NCBI GenBank assembly: GCA_003488965.1
Contig: DNJW01000127.1
Location: 1 to 13,557, forward strand
Source: Lachnospiraceae bacterium
GTDB taxonomy: Bacteria; Bacillota; Clostridia; Lachnospirales; Lachnospiraceae
Direction: 5' to 3'
Length of the DNA stretch: 13,557 nucleotides
Within the stretch, counting starts at the first letter, position 1. Every line of letters begins with the position of its first letter. This document shows positions 1 to 5,227 of this stretch, one piece after another. Made by a program: the position numbers and the translations under genes. A model generated the notes under the pieces. It worked only from the letters and a program-made list of their open reading frames with translations, ran no database searches and was not told where the DNA came from.

Positions 1-1
1 G

Positions 2-28
2 CTGCGGGAGGAGCTGAACCGGCTGTGA
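2..28 (+). CDS. Possible 3' end of an upstream gene (partial)
   Basis: An open frame enters from the left edge, reads LREELNRL and stops at TGA (26-28). Eight codons are too few to identify a product. The charged, leucine-containing tail suits a helical C-terminus. It lies 69 nt upstream of the tag start on the same strand, so it could be the preceding operon member. It may also be chance, since any frame shows a short open stretch at a window edge. Confidence 0.3.
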   Translation: MREELNRL

Positions 29-82
29 GGCGGCGGCTTTTTCTTTGTAGACGCTGGTGCAACCCGCAATAACGAATTGATC

Positions 83-90
83 AGGAGGGG
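83..90 (+). promoter_or_regulatory. Ribosome binding site that fixes the tag start
   Basis: AGGAGGGG ends 7 nt before ATG 98-100. It lies downstream of the in-frame TTG at 77, so it supports ATG 98 and not the longer TTG start. The protein from ATG 98 begins MERC, as E. coli Tag does. Confidence 0.85.
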
Positions 91-97
91 AAGCAAG

Positions 98-700
98 ATG
101 GAACGTTGTCCGTGGTGTCTGGGAAATGAGGAGATGATCCGCTACCATGATGAGGAGTGGGGCGTGCCTGTCCATGATGACCGTAAGCAGTTTGAGTTCC
201 TGATGATGGAGGTCATGCAGTGCGGCCTGAACTGGAATATGATGCTTCAAAAGAGAGAGATTTTCCGGGAGTGCTTTGACGGCTTTGATTACGAAAAGGT
301 GGCGGAGTATGGGGAAGCGGATATTCAGCGGATATTGGAGAAGGAGGGGATGATTAAGTCCCGGCGGAAGGTAGAGGCGGTGATTCACAATGCCGGATGT
401 TTTCGGAAAGTGAGGGAGGAATTCGGGACATTCTGCCAGTACCTGTGGGGTTTTTCACAGGGAAAAATGATTCTGTATATGGGGCACCAGAAAGGGCAGA
501 TTCCGGCCAGAAACGGGCTGTCGGATCAGATAGCGAAGGACTTGAAGAAGAGAGGATTCAAGTATCTGGGGTCTGTAACGGTGTATGCCCATCTGCAGGC
601 CTGCGGGATGGTGAACGATCATCAGGAGACCTGCTTCCGATATCGGGAGGTGACGGACGGGACGGAGACGGTGCGGAAGAGACGGGATAAGGAGGCGTAG
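98..700 (+). CDS. tag: DNA-3-methyladenine glycosylase I (Tag)
   Basis: A 200-residue base-excision repair enzyme that cleaves the N-glycosidic bond of 3-methyladenine in alkylated DNA, leaving an abasic site in the cytosol. What I see: it starts MERCPWC, and C4 and H17 (in RYHDEEWG) align with the structural zinc ligands of E. coli Tag. The other two ligands are in NDHQETC near the C-terminus. E38 and W46 (MMEVMQCGLNW) align with the conserved base-recognition pocket Glu and Trp. Length is close to the family norm of about 190 residues, and the frame is intact. The start is ATG 98, chosen from the RBS at 83-90 and the family N-terminus. It converges with the minus-strand aminotransferase gene across about 257 nt. 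The C-terminal tail of about 20 residues is basic/acidic and probably disordered. Identification is firm. Confidence 0.96.
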   Translation: MERCPWCLGNEEMIRYHDEEWGVPVHDDRKQFEFLMMEVMQCGLNWNMMLQKREIFRECFDGFDYEKVAEYGEADIQRILEKEGMIKSRRKVEAVIHNAGCFRKVREEFGTFCQYLWGFSQGKMILYMGHQKGQIPARNGLSDQIAKDLKKRGFKYLGSVTVYAHLQACGMVNDHQETCFRYREVTDGTETVRKRRDKEA

Positions 701-773
701 GAAATCGGCTTTAGTTCCTCCTGCTGCGATTTATACTGCACACCGTTTGAGGTCTTGATTATAACCGATTTCA

Positions 774-838
774 GGCTGCCCTGTGGGGACAATCGTGCTG
801 CTGCTCACTGAATATCAGCAATTGTCGGCGGGGCAGCC
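774..838. repeat. Long imperfect hairpin between convergent genes
   Basis: GGCTGCCC (774-781) pairs exactly with GGGCAGCC (831-838). Inside it GACAAT (788-793) pairs with ATTGTC (821-826), and the GCTG/CAGC segments continue the stem. The loop is around 800-815. It sits between the ends of two convergent genes and could slow transcription from either side, but neither side has a run of T, so it is not a standard intrinsic terminator. It abuts the dispersed repeat at 864-942 and may be part of the same element. The rest of the 701-957 gap shows only a weak AAATCG/CGATTT pair (702-707/727-732). Confidence 0.5.
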
Positions 839-863
839 CGTTTATACTCGTGAACACATTTAA

Positions 864-942
864 TGCCGCTTTCTGCTCTGGATTGCTGATGTGTCCACCC
901 GTTATACTGTGCAGACGGCAATTATTTGCGTTTGTGAGTATA
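864..942 (-). repeat. Dispersed intergenic repeat, copy 1
   Basis: Read on the minus strand, this 79-bp segment matches 4959-5037 on the plus strand at about 71 of 79 positions (my hand alignment, no gaps). The 43-bp part at 900-942 runs from CGTTATAC to GAGTATA. It shares this layout, with GGCAA in the centre, with the repeats at 2634-2678 and 2735-2778. Just outside, 841-862 contains TATACTCGTGAACACATTTA, which resembles the reverse complement of 5141-5160. No convincing gene is in it. A noncoding mobile or palindromic element (MITE-like) is the likely nature. Confidence 0.75.
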
Positions 943-957
943 CATTATGACAGATTT

Positions 958-2163
958 TCAGGCATTGAAAACATACCGGTCCAGTCTGGCAAAAGCCTCC
1001 TGCACCCGGGAGAGAGGCAGGGCCAGATTCATGCGGATATGGCAGGGGCCGTGGAACATCCTTCCGTCCTGCCAGGCAACGCCCACATCCCAGCCGGCCT
1101 GTTCTAATTCTTCAATGGTTTTGCCATGAGCCTCACACCACTCCGTGCAGTCCAGGAACAGCATGTAGGTGCCCTGGGGTCTGGAAACCCTGACACCCTG
1201 GAAATGCTTCCAGATGTAGGTGCAGGCGAAGTCAATGTTGCCTGTGATGACCTGGCACAGTTCGTCCACCCATTCGTAACCTTCAGGCTGACAGGCTCCT
1301 ATCAGGGCATACATGGACAGGACATTCATGCTGTTGTAATGGGAGAGGGAGGACTCTTTTTCCACCCGGTCCCGGACGGTTTTGTTGTAAATAATATGGT
1401 AGCTGCCCACCAGACCAGCCAGGTTAAAGGTCTTGGAGGGAGCATAAAGTGCTACGGTGCGATTGCGGGCATCCTCGCTGACACTCTGTGTGGGTACATG
1501 GCTGTGTCCGGTGAGAATGATATCGGACCAGATCTCATCGGAAACCACCATCACATCGTGTTTTTCGCATAACTCCATGAATTGCTCCACCTCCCATTGC
1601 TCCCACACACGGCCGCAGGGATTGTGGGGGGAACAGAATACGGCGGCATGGATTTTCTGCTCCGTGATTTTCTTCTCCATATCGGCGAAATCCATGCGGT
1701 AGATGCCGTCCTCATCCAAAACCAGCGGACTGTGGACGATATGGTAGCCATTGTTGCCCAGGCTTCCGGTAAAGCCGATGTAGGTAGGGGAGTGGAGAAG
1801 CACATTGTCGCCTTTGGAACAGAAAACATTCAGAGCGCTGATTACGCCTCCCAGCACGCCGTTCTCATAGCCGATGCACTCTTTGGACAGGCCTGTGGCG
1901 CCGTTTCGCTTCTCCTGCCACCTGACGATTGCATCCAGATACTCCTCCCGGGGAGAAAAGTAACCGTAATGGGGGGCTTTCGCACGGGAAATGATGGCTT
2001 CCGGTATCGTGGGAACCGTTGGAAAGTTCATGTCGGCTACCCACATGGGAATCACGTCAAAGCCTTCCTTCGGTTTTGCGGGGGCGCCTCCGGAACCCAG
2101 GCCGTCCACGGCGATGGCATCCATTCCGTTGCGATTCATAATTGACGTAAAATCGTATTTCAT
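958..2163 (-). CDS. patB: MalY/PatB-type PLP-dependent C-S lyase / aminotransferase
   Basis: A 401-residue fold-type I PLP enzyme. Members usually cleave cystathionine or cysteine S-conjugates to homocysteine or thiol, pyruvate and ammonia; some also act as aminotransferases. Residues seen: WVADMNFP near 41-48 (family N-terminal signature), SPHNPCGRVW with N181, SDEIWSD with D209 (contacts the PLP ring nitrogen), SKTFN with K244 (Schiff-base lysine), and HIRMNLALP with R377 (substrate carboxylate). Length matches the family (about 390). ATG 2161-2163 is preceded on the minus strand by AGAAAGGA (2174-2181), a good ribosome binding site. It stops at 958-960, only 15 nt from the repeat at 864-942. 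The gene is monocistronic as far as the window shows. Family assignment is firm. The exact substrate (cystathionine beta-lyase or another C-S lyase activity) cannot be told from sequence, so the symbol is by family. Confidence 0.92.
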   Translation of the reverse strand: MKYDFTSIMNRNGMDAIAVDGLGSGGAPAKPKEGFDVIPMWVADMNFPTVPTIPEAIISRAKAPHYGYFSPREEYLDAIVRWQEKRNGATGLSKECIGYENGVLGGVISALNVFCSKGDNVLLHSPTYIGFTGSLGNNGYHIVHSPLVLDEDGIYRMDFADMEKKITEQKIHAAVFCSPHNPCGRVWEQWEVEQFMELCEKHDVMVVSDEIWSDIILTGHSHVPTQSVSEDARNRTVALYAPSKTFNLAGLVGSYHIIYNKTVRDRVEKESSLSHYNSMNVLSMYALIGACQPEGYEWVDELCQVITGNIDFACTYIWKHFQGVRVSRPQGTYMLFLDCTEWCEAHGKTIEELEQAGWDVGVAWQDGRMFHGPCHIRMNLALPLSRVQEAFARLDRYVFNA

Positions 2164-2249
2164 CTCAGGTACATCCTTTCTGGTTTTCTTTTGGGGACTT
2201 TACAAGTGCGGCTTCCCATAGTTGAATGCGGCGCAAAGGGCGCGCCTTT

Positions 2250-2276
2250 TATCGAAAGCGGAGAATGCTTCCGATA
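2250..2276 (-). promoter_or_regulatory. Leader hairpin of the patB-like gene
   Basis: TATCGAAAGC (2250-2259) and GCTTCCGATA (2267-2276) form a 10-bp stem with one mismatch and a 7-nt loop. The hairpin lies in the putative 5' leader of the minus-strand gene, between its promoter and its start. Next to it is the near-palindrome AAAGGGCGCGCCTTTT (2235-2250). This could be a transcriptional attenuation or protein-binding site. No T-run follows in the gene's direction, so a terminator reading is weak. Confidence 0.35.
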
Positions 2277-2282
2277 AGACAC

Positions 2283-2291
2283 ATTATAACA
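2283..2291 (-). promoter_or_regulatory. Extended -10 promoter for the patB-like gene
   Basis: On the minus strand this reads TGTTATAAT, a perfect -10 box with the TG extension. No good -35 box is present 16-18 nt upstream, as is common for extended -10 promoters. Transcription would begin near 2276 and give a leader of about 110 nt before ATG 2161-2163. Confidence 0.55.
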
Positions 2292-2625
2292 TGAAAGTCT
2301 TTCCGGTGGTATACCTGGAAATAGATTTTATTGAGTGAGTGTTCTGGCAATGTGGAAAAAACATGGTAAATGAATGCGCTCACGAGTACTGTCCGATTTG
2401 CCGTCTGCTGCGGTAAGGCTGCTTCCTTCAGGCAAAACCGCTGTCCTTTGGGTAAGAGCGCGGTTAAAAGTTAAAACGCAGATATTAAATGCGTTGAATA
2501 TAATGTGTCTATAAAAATAAAAACAAAAAAAGTAGCATATTTCGCGGGGGAGGAGTAAAATGTAGTAGGGGATGCTTTGGAAACTCCGTCAGATTGGAAA
2601 TTGCCATGGATGGAGGCGGGAAGCA
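2292..2625. other. Intergenic stretch with weak signals only
   Basis: No gene is supported here. A perfect -10 box TATAAT lies at 2499-2504 on the plus strand, without a clear -35, next to a short inverted repeat ACGCA/TGCGT (2476-2480/2490-2494). GCGCTCACGAGTACTG (about 2378-2393) resembles the edge of the repeat family seen at 2626-2778 and may be a degraded copy. GGGGGAGGAG (2546-2555) is a strong Shine-Dalgarno-like string followed by ATG-TAG-TAG (2560-2568), an immediate start-stop. A short frame of 31 codons from ATG 2572 runs into the first repeat and looks spurious. Confidence 0.4.
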
Positions 2626-2690
2626 GCGCTCATTCGTTATACATTTCATGTTGGCAAATGTTTGTGACCATGGGTATATACTCGCGAGCG
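2626..2690 (+). repeat. CGTTATAC-GGCAA-GTATA palindromic repeat, copy a
   Basis: The 53-bp core (2626-2678) aligns with 2727-2778 with about six mismatches and one gap. Its ends are inverted: GCGCTC (2626-2631) mirrors GAGCGC (2685-2690), and TTATAC mirrors GTATA. Inside, ACATTT (2641-2646) pairs with AAATGT (2656-2661). It also carries TTGGCA (2651-2656) and TATATA (2675-2680) 18 nt apart, a possible promoter facing the small gene at 2798. The fold and repetition point to a mobile palindromic element. Confidence 0.7.
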
Positions 2691-2726
2691 CATTCATTTT
2701 TCGGTGTTCTGTTCTACAATACAGAT

Positions 2727-2778
2727 GCGCTCGCTCGTTATACATTCAGGTTGGCAAATGTTTTTGACCGTGAGTATA
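2727..2778 (+). repeat. CGTTATAC-GGCAA-GAGTATA repeat, copy b
   Basis: A direct copy of 2626-2678 offset by about 101 bp. It starts GCGCTCGCTCGTTATAC and ends GTGAGTATA. It stops 7 nt before the ribosome binding site of the gene at 2798, so the leader of that gene is made of repeat sequence. It has TTGGCA (2751-2756) and TATAAA (2775-2780) 18 nt apart, each 5 of 6 to consensus. A start from that pair would leave an mRNA leader of only about 11 nt. Confidence 0.7.
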
Positions 2779-2797
2779 AATTGAGAGGAAGGAAAAC

Positions 2798-3283
2798 ATG
2801 TCGAAAGAATTTGATGAGTTTATTGCTGATAAACCAGAGGTGAATATCGCTTCAAAAGAAGAGGTTTCCCTGATAAAAATCAAACTTGGAAAGAGCCACA
2901 GGAAGGAATCGGACTGGGAAGTAATAAAGGATATTTTTCAGAGAAGGGACTTTATCACTTTTATTCCGAACAGAAAAATGAGGGGGATTAAAAAGATAGA
3001 AAATTTACCCTGTGAATATGGATACCTGATTGTTTTTTCTAACATAGACGATTGCACAAGGTACATTCAGGGAAAACAATATGGAATGGCAAGTCCAAGA
3101 TATGTCCAGATTATCAGTATTTCTTCTATGGATGTATGGGAGATAGCAGAGCGAAATGGCAGAGATGTTCTCATCGATGTAAATGGGGAGATTAGTTCCA
3201 AGTGCATTATGTATACTCACGGGGAAGGGCGGCTGAAGGCTGTTGTTCTGGCAGACGGATATGGTAACAAGTTTACGCGGTAG
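2798..3283 (+). CDS. Small protein of unknown function (SseB-like at best)
   Basis: An intact 161-residue soluble protein that I do not recognise with confidence. ATG 2798 follows AGGAAGG (2786-2792) with 5-nt spacing. The sequence is mixed alpha/beta, with no signal peptide or membrane segment. Segments of note are FITFIPNRK near 53-61, GYLIVFSNIDDCTRYI near 74-90, and DVLIDVNGEI near 124-133. The last resembles the hydrophobic-strand-then-N-G pattern of SseB-like and related small Firmicute proteins (weak inference). No catalytic motif stands out, and there are only two cysteines well apart. It is preceded directly by dispersed repeats that may supply its promoter, and followed after 26 nt by the broken small gene at 3310. 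It is the only intact gene between 2164 and 5227. Confidence 0.75.
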   Translation: MSKEFDEFIADKPEVNIASKEEVSLIKIKLGKSHRKESDWEVIKDIFQRRDFITFIPNRKMRGIKKIENLPCEYGYLIVFSNIDDCTRYIQGKQYGMASPRYVQIISISSMDVWEIAERNGRDVLIDVNGEISSKCIMYTHGEGRLKAVVLADGYGNKFTR

Positions 3284-3309
3284 GAACCGAAAGAAAAAGA
3301 ACTGAATCG

Positions 3310-3394
3310 ATGACCGGCAGAAAAGACATTACTCTGGAAATGATTCTGCAGGGCGGCAGGGAACTCCCGGATATAGATGCAACCAGGTATCAGG
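3310..3394 (+). pseudogene. 5' half of an interrupted small gene (gene Y)
   Basis: ATG 3310 opens a frame reading MTGRKDITLEMILQGG and on to DIDATRYQ. After the 10-bp AGGTATCAGG at 3385-3394 the frame runs quickly into a stop. The same frame phase resumes after the second AGGTATCAGG at 4441-4450, as RYQAFLEEYCRKK, and ends at TAA 4513-4515. Joining the halves at the repeat gives a continuous 49-residue, highly charged protein. I do not recognise it. The ribosome binding site is weak (AAAGAAAAAGAA region). The join is an inference from frame and sense, not from a homologue. Confidence 0.5.
3385..3394 (+). repeat. Left copy of a 10-bp direct repeat at a gene break
   Basis: AGGTATCAGG, identical to 4441-4450. 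Two reading frames change partner at this point: frame reading RYQ (gene Y) and frame reading GIR (the SWIM-associated-type fragment). It marks the left boundary of the 1,056-bp inserted or rearranged block. Confidence 0.65.
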
Positions 3395-3796
3395 GAGATG
3401 CTCCGCAGGATAGTGGCGGCAGTGGGCTTTGATAAATCGGAATACGAAAAGGGTACTCTAAGGCATATCGGGGAGAGCAATGAGGAATGGTTCCTTACAT
3501 GCTGGCTTCGCTGGAAGCGGACGGTTTCGCTTTCCAACGAGCAGAGAGAAGCGCTTTTTCAATGGGCAGAGGAGCATGTGACTAAGCGCGTGCAGGGCAT
3601 TATGGAAGGGAACCACCGGAACTATTACGGGGAATGCGCCGCCTATATCGCAGCGCTGGGAGAAGCCAGGGAATCCGGAGGAGAGCAAAACGGAAAACAG
3701 GCTACCATGGCGAAGTACATGGATGCATACAGCAGACGGAGCGCATTCCGTCAGGAGATGCGGGGGTATGGGATGGTGGATGGAAGGAAAAAGTAA
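3386..3796 (+). pseudogene. C-terminal fragment of a SWIM-associated-type protein
   Basis: From GIREMLRRIVAAVGFDK the frame stays open to TAA 3794-3796, about 136 residues, without an upstream start of its own. An ATG at 3377 exists but lies inside gene Y sequence. The stretch ECAAYIAALGEARES, then KYMDAYSRRSAFRQEMR, resembles the C-terminal tails I associate with SWIM zinc-finger family proteins; that recall is tentative. No CxCxnCxH SWIM motif is present in the fragment itself. The missing preceding part is found downstream at 4328-4449 in the same frame phase, so the gene is both truncated and permuted. The stop at 3794 overlaps the beginning of the helicase fragment. Confidence 0.5.
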
Positions 3797-4350
3797 TTGT
3801 ATATGATTATGTCGATAGTCATATCCCCATGTTTGACAACATGTATGCGAAAAGGCTTAAAGCATATAAACAGATTGGGTATGAGGTTTGTACTGGAATA
3901 AAAGGTGAAAAACAAACTGCAAATGCTATTTTTGGCGGAGATAATTATGTAGAGGTTTTTCAAAGAGACTTGCTTGAAGCAGATAATAACATTATCATTT
4001 CAAGCCCGGTAATCAGCGGCTCAAAAGTATACGAATTGATTCGTTTGCTTAAAGATAAACAGGTAAATGGAGTTGACGTTACGATAGTGACATGGGAACC
4101 GGATTCTTATAATTTTGGCGATGCGGGCTTCTGGATGCAGCTGCACGAAGAAATAAGGCAGGCTGGATTTTATATAAAGACTGCCCGAGATTCATGTGAG
4201 CACTTTTCCATTATAGACCAGAATATTGTTTGGTATGGCAATATTAACATATTAGGTAATGCAAAGTTCGAGGATAGCATGATGCGTTTGGAGAGTAGGG
4301 AAATTGCTGCAGAATTGATGGAGATAACCTTTGGGGGAAAACCGATATAA
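3793..4350 (+). pseudogene. C-terminal remnant of a DEAD/DEAH helicase with PLD-like domain
   Basis: About 185 residues starting abruptly at VIVYDYVD, with no start codon or ribosome binding site at that point. YDYVDSHIPMFDNMYAKRLKAY followed by GYEV is the signature I know from the end of the helicase core in DEAD/DEAH proteins of the type found in TOTE conflict systems and related restriction-like helicases. A PLD-like C-terminal domain follows: ISSPVISGSKV, then EHFSIIDQNIVWYGNINIL. The usual HxK motif reads HFS, so the lysine is absent, although I believe this is common in this subgroup. All helicase motifs I-VI are missing, so this is a 5'-truncated relic. It sits inside the rearranged block, between the two SWIM-associated-type fragments. 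Confidence 0.65.
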
Positions 4351-4449
4351 GTTAAAACAGGATTATCCCGGAGCCGTCAGTGTACTGAAGGAGATTCGCC
4401 AGATTACGAAGGCGAGTCAGTGGATGGACGAATGGATACAAGGTATCAG
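4328..4449 (+). pseudogene. Internal fragment of the SWIM-associated-type protein
   Basis: An open stretch, in the same frame phase as the fragment at 3386-3796. It reads KLKQDYPGAVSVLKEIRQ, then ITKASQWMDEWIQ, and reaches GIR at the second AGGTATCAGG. Placed before the fragment at 3386, it continues ...MDEWIQ-GIR-EMLRRIVAAV without a break, which suggests that the original gene ran 4328-type sequence, repeat, 3395-type sequence. Its exact left edge is unclear, between the frame's stop at 4325-4327 and about 4352; it overlaps the last codons of the helicase remnant. Confidence 0.45.
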
Positions 4450-4450
4450 G
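4441..4450 (+). repeat. Right copy of the 10-bp direct repeat
   Basis: AGGTATCAGG, identical to 3385-3394, 1,056 bp away. Frames switch here in the reciprocal sense to the left copy. Confidence 0.65.
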
Positions 4451-4515
4451 CTTTTCTGGAAGAATATTGTAGAAAGAAGCTGCTGCTGAAGGAGTTGGAA
4501 TGGGCCCGGGTATAA
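4441..4515 (+). pseudogene. 3' half of the interrupted small gene (gene Y)
   Basis: In the frame of ATG 3310, this reads RYQAFLEEYCRKKLLLKE and on to TAA 4513-4515. It is a charged helical tail. Alone it has an in-frame ATG at 4432 but no ribosome binding site. It is best read as the missing end of the gene started at 3310. Confidence 0.45.
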
Positions 4516-4546
4516 CCATATGGAGAGTTTTCTCGTAAAAGCTGTG

Positions 4547-4591
4547 AAAATTGACAAAAATTGTGTCAATTTTAAAAAATTATGTTATAAT
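4547..4591 (+). promoter_or_regulatory. Extended -10 promoter with perfect inverted-repeat operator
   Basis: TGTTATAAT (4583-4591) is a perfect -10 box with TG extension. AAAATTGACA (4547-4556) and TGTCAATTTT (4564-4573) are a perfect 10-bp inverted repeat with a 7-bp centre, covering the -35 region. TTGACA at 4551 is 29 nt from the -10 box, too far to be its -35; GTGTCA (4563-4568), spaced 17, is the only placement. The layout is that of a repressor-controlled promoter. Only small ORFs of doubtful status follow, so its original target gene has probably been lost. Confidence 0.55.
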
Positions 4592-4676
4592 GTTGGAAGA
4601 GAGAATTTTGAACTAATTTGTATACGTTAAAACGAACAAAAATGTGGAACGATGTAGAATATTATCAGGCGGATAA

Positions 4677-4835
4677 ATGCTTTTCTTTACAAATCCGGAA
4701 GCGGGGGAGGATTTTCTTTCGGCTTCTATAAACAGAGGATTGGACAATGAGAAGTCGATGAATGTAAAGGTAAAGCTTCAGGATTTCATGAATGACTTTG
4801 CTTTTGTAATGGAGATACTTTCAGAAGTAAAATAA
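4677..4835 (+). pseudogene. Short ORF, probable gene remnant (52 aa)
   Basis: ATG 4677 to TAA 4833 encodes MLFFTNPEAGEDFLSASINR and then MNVKVKLQDFMNDFAF. The composition looks protein-like, and the second half has the feel of an HPr-like or similar small alpha/beta domain start (weak). The ribosome binding site is poor (AGGCGG, about 4 nt from the start). A second frame from ATG 4642 (29 codons, MWNDVEYYQADK) overlaps its beginning and might be the same gene before a frameshift near 4677. It lies downstream of the promoter at 4547-4591. Confidence 0.3.
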
Positions 4836-4845
4836 GGGGAATTTT

Positions 4846-4935
4846 ATGATGAAAGCTGTGATTGGCGAAGTGAATAAGGCCAGGGAACTCTTTTATATCA
4901 AAGATTTTCCTGGCAATTTGTTTATTTTGCTTTAG
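4846..4935 (+). pseudogene. Short ORF remnant (29 aa)
   Basis: ATG 4846 to TAG 4933 encodes MMKAVIGEVNKARELFYIKD followed by a hydrophobic end. AGGGG (4835-4839) gives a fair ribosome binding site 6 nt upstream. No family is recognised. It ends 23 nt before the dispersed repeat at 4959, which may have cut the gene off. Confidence 0.3.
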
Positions 4936-4958
4936 GAAGAGAACTACATAGATAGGTT

Positions 4959-5037
4959 TATACCCACAAACGAAAATAATTGCCGTCTATACAGTATAAC
5001 GAGTGAATGCATCAGCAATCCAGAGCAGAAAGCGGCA
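4959..5037 (+). repeat. Dispersed intergenic repeat, copy 2 (inverted relative to copy 1)
   Basis: Matches the reverse complement of 864-942 at about 71 of 79 positions with no gap. The first 43 bp (4959-5001) are the TATACCC...GTATAACG unit; the following AATCCAGAGCAGAAAGCGGC is identical in both copies. The two copies lie 4.1 kb apart in opposite orientation and bracket most of the decayed region. A 65-codon open frame through this area (5007-5204) has no ribosome binding site and is treated as chance. Confidence 0.75.
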
Positions 5038-5126
5038 ATTATACTCAAGATTGCCAGGATTTACTGTTCTGTCTGAGTCGAGCCTATATGGCTGGCGGCC
5101 TTTCATTGTTGATTATTGCAAATTTT

Positions 5127-5170
5127 AATGGCATGCAGTATAAATGCATTTACGAGTATAACATGCCATT
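5127..5170. repeat. Nested palindrome upstream of the methyltransferase gene
   Basis: AATGGCATG (5127-5135) pairs perfectly with CATGCCATT (5162-5170), and the centre holds the 12-bp palindrome TAAATGCATTTA (5141-5152). The inner TAAATGCATTTACGAGTATAA is close to the sequence flanking repeat copy 1 (about 842-863, minus strand), so this is probably the distal end of the same mobile element as 4959-5037. It lies 57 nt before the methyltransferase start and may end up in its mRNA leader. Confidence 0.55.
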
Positions 5171-5227
5171 GTTCAAAGAAGACATAACGTTGATTAAGCT
5201 GTAAGACATCAAAAAGGGTAAAATGTT

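Noticed and set aside
11..50. Intrinsic terminator near GGCGGCGGCTTTTTCTTT
   Set aside because: A T-run follows GC-rich sequence, but I can pair only about three bases upstream, so no real stem is supported.
77..97. Upstream TTG start for tag
   Set aside because: The ribosome binding site lies downstream of it, and the family N-terminus begins at ATG 98.
1126..2145. Plus-strand ORFs opposite the patB-like gene
   Set aside because: The minus-strand frame encodes a full PLP enzyme with all key residues; the opposite frames are shadows.
2626..2778. CRISPR-like array
   Set aside because: Only two direct copies, about 52 bp long and imperfect, with a single spacer-like gap and no cas genes. The unit is palindromic with ends shared by dispersed copies elsewhere.
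2577..2843. 88-codon ORF across the tandem repeats
   Set aside because: It consists of repeat sequence, lacks a suitable ribosome binding site and overlaps the better supported start at 2798.
5007..5204. 65-codon ORF in the methyltransferase upstream region
   Set aside because: It is the translation of the dispersed repeat and its palindrome, has no ribosome binding site and reads through noncoding repeat sequence.
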